From contig CAZVED010000003.1 of NCBI GenBank assembly GCA_964626205.1, positions 62,001 to 126,000 of the forward strand: a stretch of 64,000 bases of DNA, read 5' to 3'. The notes beneath the pieces are model-generated. The model had not been told where the DNA came from and did not search any database. It saw nothing but the letters and a program-made list of their open reading frames with translations. This DNA is from CAZVED01 sp964626205. Its GTDB lineage: Bacteria; Patescibacteriota; Patescibacteriia; SG8-24. Each line of letters opens with the position of its first letter. The first letter of the stretch is position 1. Shown piece after piece: positions 58,729 to 64,000 of this stretch. Made by a program: the position numbers and the translations under genes.

Positions 58729-59949
58729 ATGCATGAACTTTCCTCATTCTTCCTCATCGTTTTCATCGGCGTCTTTTTCTCGATGGTCCGACGACGGTTG
58801 CATCTCCCGTGGGTGGTCGCTTTGATTCTTGGTGGTGTGCTTGTTGGTCCTTTCGGGTTGGGTCTGTTGGAGGTGACTCCGGTGACGAGCTTCCTTGCTG
58901 ATATCGGCTTCATCTTCCTCATGTTCATGGCGGGCTTGGAGACTCACACGTCCGCCTTTGAGGGATTCAAGGGAAAGCTTTTACTCCTCTCATTCGTGAA
59001 CGGCATCATCCCGTTCGTAGTGGGTGTCAGCATCGGTGTCTTCTTCGGCTACGGCTGGCTGACCTCGCTCCTCGTGGGGGTTATTTTCATCGCGTCATCA
59101 ATCGCAGTCGTCATTCCATCGCTTGAGGTGCGTAATCTGCTGCACACGCGACTTGGGCAATCTGTCGTGATGACGAGTGTCATCCAAGATATCACGAGTC
59201 TCGGACTCCTGTCGGTGTTGTTGCAAAGTTATAGCCCGGTCACGTCGCTTCCGCTCGTGGTGTTTTATCCGGTCGTTATTGCGACCATTATCGGCTTCCG
59301 GTACGCGCTACCGCGGGTCATGGTGCTCATTAGCGGCATGACGAAGGATACGAGGGATGTCTTCCAGCAGGAATTCCGCTCGATGTTCCTCGTGCTGCTC
59401 GGCACGGTGGTCGTGTTCGAACTTCTCGGCCTGCACCCCATCATCGGCGGGTTCTTCGCAGGGTTCGTCCTTGCTGGCACGGTTACGGATGCGGCATTGA
59501 AGGAGAAGCTCCGCACTATCAGCTACGGCATCTTTATCCCGATGTCGTTTGTGATCGTGGGGCTGCGGACGGATTTGTCGGTATTCACGAGTGATGCGCA
59601 TGGATGGCCTATCATCGTGGCAGTCATCGCGGGTTCCATGCTTTCAAAGCTCGGGAGCGGCTATCTTGGTGCGCGCATGGTCGGGTTCCCGCCAGATCAG
59701 TCTCTGCTGTTCAGCATCTCTTCGATCGCGTCGCTTTCCACGACGTTGGCGGTGACCTTTGCCGCATTCACGCTCGGCATACTCGACCAGACCCTTGTGA
59801 CGGCAATGGTTACGTTGAGCGTCGTTTCCGTGCTCGTGAGCCCGACGTTGATGGATATCTTCGGCAAGCGCATCAAGAGCTCGCTCTCGCTCACTGAGCG
59901 CATTCGGGCCAGTGCAGATTTCCCACCGGTTGAATCTTTGAAAAATTGA
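58729..59949 (+). CDS. CPA2 family cation:proton antiporter (Kef/NapA type)
   Basis: 406 residues, about 12 membrane helices. PWVVALILGGVLVGPFGLG, FLMFMAGLETHTSAFE, SSIAVVIPSLEVR and VIQDITSLGLLSVL match CPA2 antiporters (the Asp in VIQDITSLG aligns with the ion-binding site). No C-terminal RCK domain. A TAGAAT box at 58683-58688 may be its -10. Confidence 0.88.
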   Translation: MHELSSFFLIVFIGVFFSMVRRRLHLPWVVALILGGVLVGPFGLGLLEVTPVTSFLADIGFIFLMFMAGLETHTSAFEGFKGKLLLLSFVNGIIPFVVGVSIGVFFGYGWLTSLLVGVIFIASSIAVVIPSLEVRNLLHTRLGQSVVMTSVIQDITSLGLLSVLLQSYSPVTSLPLVVFYPVVIATIIGFRYALPRVMVLISGMTKDTRDVFQQEFRSMFLVLLGTVVVFELLGLHPIIGGFFAGFVLAGTVTDAALKEKLRTISYGIFIPMSFVIVGLRTDLSVFTSDAHGWPIIVAVIAGSMLSKLGSGYLGARMVGFPPDQSLLFSISSIASLSTTLAVTFAAFTLGILDQTLVTAMVTLSVVSVLVSPTLMDIFGKRIKSSLSLTERIRASADFPPVESLKN

Positions 59950-59961
59950 AATGTTGCATTC

Positions 59962-59990
59962 TTGACGAATCGCGGTGATGGCAGTACCGT
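59962..59990 (+). promoter_or_regulatory. promoter of the 60022 gene
   Basis: TTGACG (59962-59967), 17 nt, TACCGT (59985-59990), 31 nt before the ATG. Confidence 0.65.
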
Positions 59991-60021
59991 ATCGTTCGGT
60001 CTTTGTCACAGAGGAGGCACC

Positions 60022-60375
60022 ATGAGCTTTCAGCGTGTGTTTACCGAAGCAAGGTGTGATGGCGTCGTCGCGCTCATCGAGTACCTGCGTTCGCCATGCG
60101 GTGCAGACATCATCAGTCTCGGGTCGAGCACTATCGGCCTTTTGGAGCTCATCCGTTCGGTCGAGGCCGGCGGCAATGTCGACACGGCACGGCTCCGGAG
60201 TCTGCATATCGGAAGCAATGACGGGTCGGTGACTCCGCTTGCCTGGCTGGAGCAGCTCGCTGCGGAGTTTACGAATCTGCCGCCCTCTACGCAACAGGCA
60301 TTCGATGCATTTTGCCGCGACCTTGTGGCAATGATGACGGCGCCGAGCGTGGAGATCGATCCTGCTACGCTGTGA
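60022..60375 (+). CDS. hypothetical soluble protein
   Basis: 117 residues, no signal or membrane helix. Start ATG 60022 fixed by GAGGAGG at 60011-60017; the frame start at 59962 lies inside the promoter. Mostly helical, Leu/Ala rich. No family recognised. The 60428 gene follows after 52 bp. Confidence 0.6.
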   Translation: MSFQRVFTEARCDGVVALIEYLRSPCGADIISLGSSTIGLLELIRSVEAGGNVDTARLRSLHIGSNDGSVTPLAWLEQLAAEFTNLPPSTQQAFDAFCRDLVAMMTAPSVEIDPATL

Positions 60376-60427
60376 GAACGTGACAGCCTTCGATGGAGCA
60401 GACGTCCTTTTGGAGTAGAGGTGAAAC

Positions 60428-60751
60428 ATGCCTACGCGACAACGGAAGAAGGGTACGACACTGACACTACTCGCGTTCTGCGAGCGATACGACATCCCCG
60501 ACACGTTCAATGTGGACAGGATTCCGGTCAAGCATCCTGAGACTGGCGGAAAGATCTATCTCATCGGCGCCATGATGGCGGAGGTCTGGTACAGGAAGAA
60601 GCCTGGACAAGCGGGGAAAGAGGGTCGGATGTGGCCCCTTGCTCAAGGCCCCGGCTTCAATCCGGGAAACCTCGAAGTACATCCGGATATTCGGAAAGAG
60701 CTCGACAGCGTCGGCTCTTTCACGAAACGTTCATCTTTGCGTTCGCGGTGA
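60428..60751 (+). CDS. hypothetical basic protein
   Basis: 107 residues, basic, soluble. Motifs seen: CERYDIPDTFNVDRIPVKHPETG and PLAQGPGFNPGNLEV. AGAGGTG precedes the ATG. A terminator follows. No family recognised. Confidence 0.6.
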   Translation: MPTRQRKKGTTLTLLAFCERYDIPDTFNVDRIPVKHPETGGKIYLIGAMMAEVWYRKKPGQAGKEGRMWPLAQGPGFNPGNLEVHPDIRKELDSVGSFTKRSSLRSR

Positions 60752-60763
60752 GCGGACCTTGAG

Positions 60764-60791
60764 CCGACCTCTTTGTGGGGTCGGTTTTTTT
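60764..60791 (+). terminator. terminator after 60428 gene
   Basis: CCGACC / GGTCGG stem with seven T. Confidence 0.85.
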
Positions 60792-60856
60792 GTAGCGCAT
60801 TTCACTTTTTTCGACATGCGTTGCTCATCACGGCGGTGGTTGGTTTTTGATTGCAC

Positions 60857-60865
60857 TGGTATCGT
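60857..60865 (+). promoter_or_regulatory. extended -10 TGG-TATCGT, 6 nt before ATG 60872
   Basis: TGG-TATCGT ends 6 nt before the start codon, with no ribosome binding site between. Leaderless candidate. Confidence 0.45.
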
Positions 60866-60871
60866 TCATGC

Positions 60872-61210
60872 ATGAATGAGAAACAGACAAGGTATCTCCG
60901 ATACCTTAAACACAATCCCGAACGCTACTGGTTTAAACGGAAGCTGTACGGCTGGGGATGGGTTCCGGTGACTTGGCAGGCGTGGCTGGTCGTCGCGGGG
61001 TTTGTCGCATGGATCATCTTTGTGGCATCGCGCTTCCTGGTAGAAGGTAGGGTGGTCGAGTACGCGCTTTCCTTATTTGGCGCTTCCGTCGCCACTATCG
61101 CGATAGGATATTGGAAGGGTGAGAAACCGCGATGGCAGTGGGGTCTGCCGAAAGAGGACGACGTTACGGCTTCCGAAAAACGTTCCGTGCCCGCTCGGCC
61201 AGCGAAGTGA
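60872..61210 (+). CDS. two-helix membrane protein, unknown
   Basis: 112 residues with two membrane helices (WQAWLVVAGFVAWIIFVASRFL and YALSLFGASVATIAIGYW). N-terminus is basic and aromatic (RYLRYLKHNPERYWFKRKLYG). ATG 60872 follows a -10 box. Its 3' end overlaps the convergent YihY-type gene by 47 bp. No family recognised. Confidence 0.65.
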   Translation: MNEKQTRYLRYLKHNPERYWFKRKLYGWGWVPVTWQAWLVVAGFVAWIIFVASRFLVEGRVVEYALSLFGASVATIAIGYWKGEKPRWQWGLPKEDDVTASEKRSVPARPAK

Positions 61211-62072
61211 ATTGGTAGGATCCACGAGGTGTGACATGTCGCCCCGCGTGGCGCATGTAGGCTCGTGTGGCGTCCATGCCTACGAAGATGAGGAGGCCTA
61301 AGAGATAGGACCAGACGAGGATGACGAGGAAGCCTGCTACGACGCCGTAGAGCGAGATTTTTGGCACCATGCGGACATAGAGACCGAGAAGGTAGTTTCC
61401 AAGAATGAGGAGCGTCGTTGCCATAAGCGCTCCCGGAAACGCGTCCCTGGCACGGATATCGACGTCGGGAACCATGGTGTAGAGCATGAGGAACATGAGG
61501 AGCACCACGAGGAATACCGAGATGAAGTTTCCGGCGAGAAGCAGACCATGCGGAAGACCGAAGAGATCGCCGAGGAGCGGACCGAACGTGAAGAGGAGTG
61601 TCGAGGCGGCGAGGAGTGCGGCGAAGAAAAACCCGACAGCAAAGGTCAGCACGAACCCCGCCGAGCGTTCACGGAGCGCTTCCCGTGCGGAAGGTGTCCC
61701 TGTATCCGTTATTCTCCACATCGCGTCGAAGGAGCGGCGCAAATGCGTGTGCATTTGTGAGCCGACGATGAGAAGGATGAGAAGCGCGGTGACAAGCGAG
61801 GTCACGGACAGGCCTGTCGAGGCGAAAGCGGTAAAATGTGGTAGGAGCGCAAGAGCGGTTTCCTCGCCGGCAACCAAGGAGAGCTGCTCAACGAAGACGT
61901 CTGGGGTCATGATGTCGCGAAGGAAGAGTCCGAGAATGGAAAGGATAAGCACGAAGAACGGCGGCATGATGAAGATCGCGTGATAGGCGAAGGTCATCGC
62001 GCGTTGGGAAATATCGTCGCGCTGCATCGCCTGGACGAACATGCGGAGGAACATCATCGGGTGCCTGTGCAT
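61164..62072 (-). CDS. YihY/BrkB family membrane protein
   Basis: 302 residues, six to seven membrane helices. MTFAYHAIFIMPPFFVLILSI, LLILLIVGSQMHTHLRRSFDAMW and KISLYGVVAGFLVILVWSYL match the YihY family, formerly called RNase BN. Role is unknown in bacteria. Convergent with the preceding small gene. Confidence 0.85.
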   Translation of the reverse strand: MHRHPMMFLRMFVQAMQRDDISQRAMTFAYHAIFIMPPFFVLILSILGLFLRDIMTPDVFVEQLSLVAGEETALALLPHFTAFASTGLSVTSLVTALLILLIVGSQMHTHLRRSFDAMWRITDTGTPSAREALRERSAGFVLTFAVGFFFAALLAASTLLFTFGPLLGDLFGLPHGLLLAGNFISVFLVVLLMFLMLYTMVPDVDIRARDAFPGALMATTLLILGNYLLGLYVRMVPKISLYGVVAGFLVILVWSYLLGLLIFVGMDATRAYMRHAGRHVTPRGSYQFTSLAERARNVFRKP

Positions 62073-62144
62073 AGGAGAGTCAGTGTCAGAATATGCTGGA
62101 AGTTTCCCATGCTACGGAAGGTGTGTCCATTGGGTGGTGGAGCG

Positions 62145-62153
62145 TGGTATGAT
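62145..62153 (+). promoter_or_regulatory. extended -10 TGG-TATGAT 7 nt before ATG 62161
   Basis: TGG-TATGAT; 7 nt (GGATTCC) separate it from the ATG. One of the clearest leaderless candidates. Confidence 0.6.
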
Positions 62154-62160
62154 GGATTCC

Positions 62161-62868
62161 ATGCAGGTACGCGCTATATTCACCCATGGGGGATTTCGTA
62201 CGGCAGCAGCGATGTGTATCGCGGTTGCGGTGTTTGTCGTGCCATCCATAGGCGCGGCGCAGACTATTCCGGTGAATGCCGGAGTGGAAGCCGCCGTCCG
62301 CGAGGCGTTCGCGGACGCGCCGATAATGATTGACGTCGCCCGATGTGAGTCCCGGTTTCGTCAATTCGCGGAAGACGGATCTGCATTGCGCGGCGGCTCA
62401 GGAAAGGCCTACATTGGTACGTTTCAGATTGGTGAGCGCCTTCACAAAGCTCCTGCCGCCGCGATGGGGTACGATATCGAGACGCTTGAGGGGAATATCG
62501 CCTACGCGCGATACTTGTACGGACAAAGCGGCGCGGTTCCGTGGCGCGAGTGCATCCCGGCAGGAGCCGTCACGACCGCACCTGCTGCCGCGCAGGCGTT
62601 GTCTGCGAATCTCGTTCTCGGCGCGCGTGGGGTACAGGTGCTTGCCCTGCAACGGATGCTCAATGCGCGCGGATTCGCGATCGCGGCGTCCGGCCCTGGA
62701 TCACAGGGCAACGAGACGACGTTTTTCGGAGCTCTGACGCGCGAGGCGTTACGCAGGTTTCAGTGCGCAAAAGGTATCGTCTGCAACGGAGCTGAGGCAA
62801 CGACGGGGTACGGACGCCTGGGGCCGCGGACCCGCGCGGCGCTCAATGCTGTCTCGGGAGCAGAGTAA
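62161..62868 (+). CDS. secreted lysozyme-like protein with peptidoglycan-binding domain
   Basis: 235 residues. Signal peptide (RTAAAMCIAVAVFVVPSIGAAQ), then a lysozyme/transglycosylase-like domain with VARCESRFRQF (Glu candidate catalytic, about 61) and GTFQIGERLHKAPAAAMGY, and a C-terminal PG_binding_1-type domain (GARGVQVLALQRMLNARGF, LGPRTRAALNAV). Cys residues may pair outside. Predicted to cut peptidoglycan of its own or of another cell. Start ATG 62161; two in-frame ATG lie in the -10 box. Confidence 0.82.
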   Translation: MQVRAIFTHGGFRTAAAMCIAVAVFVVPSIGAAQTIPVNAGVEAAVREAFADAPIMIDVARCESRFRQFAEDGSALRGGSGKAYIGTFQIGERLHKAPAAAMGYDIETLEGNIAYARYLYGQSGAVPWRECIPAGAVTTAPAAAQALSANLVLGARGVQVLALQRMLNARGFAIAASGPGSQGNETTFFGALTREALRRFQCAKGIVCNGAEATTGYGRLGPRTRAALNAVSGAE

Positions 62869-62888
62869 CGTAAGGCTTGACGGACTGT

Positions 62889-62922
62889 GGCCGATAGGGT
62901 GAGATGACCCGTCGGTCTTTTT
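62889..62922 (+). terminator. terminator between lysozyme-like and ald genes
   Basis: GGCCGA / TCGGTC and GGG / CCC stem with internal loop, then a T run. Confidence 0.7.
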
Positions 62923-62943
62923 ATAGGAAGAGGGAGGTATCCC

Positions 62944-64000
62944 ATGCTCGTCGGTATCCTGAAGGAGATCAAGTCCGCGGAGAACCGTGTTGCCATGACC
63001 CCTGCCGGGGTAGAGATGTTCCGGCAGCGCGGTCATACCGTGCTCGTCGAGACTGGGGCCGGGAACGGCAGCGGATTCGATGATGCCGCCTATCGTGCGG
63101 TAGGAGCGGACATTGCCGCTACGGCTGAGGAGGCCTATCGGCAGGCGGACATGGTCATGCACGTCAAAGAGCCGCAACCATCAGAGTTCGGGCTCATACG
63201 CACCGATCAGATTGTCTTCACCTACCTGCATCTTGCGGCGGACAAACGCCTCACAGAGGCGATGATCGCGAGCGGATGCGTCGGTATCGCGTACGAGACC
63301 ATCCAGAAGGCAGACGGCTCGCTGCCGCTCCTGACGCCGATGAGCGAGGTCGCAGGGCGCATGGCCGTGCAGGAAGCGGCGAAGTATCTCGAGATGACCC
63401 AAGGTGGCCGCGGCATTCTGTTGGGCGGCGTACCTGGCGTGGATCCGGCGACCGTCGTCGTGCTCGGTGGCGGCGTGGTCGGTACCAATGCCGCAAAGAT
63501 GGCCTGCGGGTTGGGTGCCAAGGTCGTCGTGCTCGACACGAACCTTGAACGTCTGCGGTACCTGAGCGACGTCATGCCACGCAACTGCTTCACGGTGATG
63601 AGTACTCCGGCGAATATCCGGAAGTTCATCGCGGAGGCGGATGCTGTCATTGGCGCGGTACTCGTCGCCGGAGCGAAGGCGCCACGTCTGCTCACGCGCG
63701 AAATGCTCAAGCTCATGAAGCCCGGTGCGGTCGTCGTGGACGTGGCCATCGACCAAGGTGGATGCTTCGAGACCTCTCGGGTCACGACGCACGCGGATCC
63801 GGTCTATACGGTGGACGGTATCGTCCACTACTGCGTCGGGAACATGCCCGGCGCGGTCGCGAAGACCTCCACGCTCGCCTTGACCAATGCCACGCTGCCG
63901 TATGCGCTCCGTATCGCCGACAGGGGATGGCGGAAAGCGGTCGAGGAAGATCGCGAGATCAGGCTCGGCGTGAACGTCTTGCGAGGGACCTTGGTCCACC
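62944..64000 (+). CDS. ald: alanine dehydrogenase, C-terminus cut by window edge
   Basis: About 352 codons from ATG 62944 to the window end; the usual length is about 370, so only the last part is missing. AGGGAGG at 62931-62937 fixes the start. Motifs: GILKEIKSAENRVAMTP (Arg15-type), HVKEPQPSE (catalytic Lys), FTYLHLAADK (catalytic His), VVVLGGGVVGTNAAKMA (NAD Rossmann), VVDVAIDQGGC. Catalyses reversible NAD-dependent oxidative deamination of alanine to pyruvate and ammonia, which could supply the 2-oxoacid oxidoreductase. Confidence 0.94.
   Translation, partial: MLVGILKEIKSAENRVAMTPAGVEMFRQRGHTVLVETGAGNGSGFDDAAYRAVGADIAATAEEAYRQADMVMHVKEPQPSEFGLIRTDQIVFTYLHLAADKRLTEAMIASGCVGIAYETIQKADGSLPLLTPMSEVAGRMAVQEAAKYLEMTQGGRGILLGGVPGVDPATVVVLGGGVVGTNAAKMACGLGAKVVVLDTNLERLRYLSDVMPRNCFTVMSTPANIRKFIAEADAVIGAVLVAGAKAPRLLTREMLKLMKPGAVVVDVAIDQGGCFETSRVTTHADPVYTVDGIVHYCVGNMPGAVAKTSTLALTNATLPYALRIADRGWRKAVEEDREIRLGVNVLRGTLVH

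Overview
This GC-rich window with one 100-N scaffold gap looks like a Candidate Phyla Radiation (Patescibacteria) genome. The evidence is indirect: short intergenic spaces, many ATGA-type stop/start overlaps, core housekeeping genes mixed with a complete type IV pilus cluster, very large Cys-rich secreted proteins typical of this group, and almost no biosynthetic genes. TGA is used as a normal stop (for example at the ends of the acetate kinase and the first DoxX-like genes), so the UGA-recoding lineages are excluded. A finer assignment within Patescibacteria cannot be made from this window alone.

Layout. 1-5.3 kb: a truncated patatin-like lipase, small membrane or secreted proteins, a DoxX-like protein, and minus-strand LOG, era and rlmD-type genes. 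5.4-7.0 kb: a SpoU methyltransferase, a GT2 glycosyltransferase and a Rieske ferredoxin, then the gap. 7.1-11.8 kb: an operon of 2-oxoacid:ferredoxin oxidoreductase (alpha, beta, gamma, 2x[4Fe-4S]), PduL and AckA, enough to take a 2-oxoacid through acetyl-CoA and acetyl-phosphate to acetate plus ATP. 11.9-18.5 kb: a hypothetical gene, murJ, lepA, recJ and rnhA. 18.5-24.7 kb: two coupled large secreted proteins, one with WAW/GWI repeats and one with nine DGxDND-type acidic Cys repeats. 24.8-35.6 kb: pilM, N, O, an unknown gene, pilB, a response regulator, pilC, two major-type pilins, pilD and four minor-pilin genes. 35.6-45.4 kb: ligA, gatC, gatA, lgt, a DoxX-like gene, a membrane spermidine-synthase-like gene, tgt and queA, facing a YhhQ-type queuosine precursor transporter. 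46.2-51.4 kb: tRNA-Ser, a 57-residue Cys-rich protein, a MYG1-like protein, dnaG, rpoD, a CPBP protease and tRNA-Asn.

51.5-56.7 kb is the most accessory-like part: a membrane-anchored AniA/NirK-type copper nitrite reductase, a three-domain multicopper oxidase and a CopB-type (CPH) copper ATPase, placed directly after tRNA-Asn. The type 1 copper sites of the two oxidoreductases depart from the textbook ligands (Gln and Leu at the axial position). Related hairpin pairs and a short repeat occur in the intergenic regions around these genes. 57-64 kb holds a DUF1428 protein, a cupin lipoprotein, small membrane proteins, a CPA2 antiporter, hypotheticals, a YihY family protein, a secreted lysozyme-like/peptidoglycan-binding protein and an alanine dehydrogenase cut by the right edge.

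A pattern across the window is a TANNNT -10 box ending 6-9 nt before the start codon of eight genes, which predicts leaderless or nearly leaderless mRNAs. Other genes have normal leaders with AGGAGG-like ribosome binding sites, so both start modes seem to coexist.
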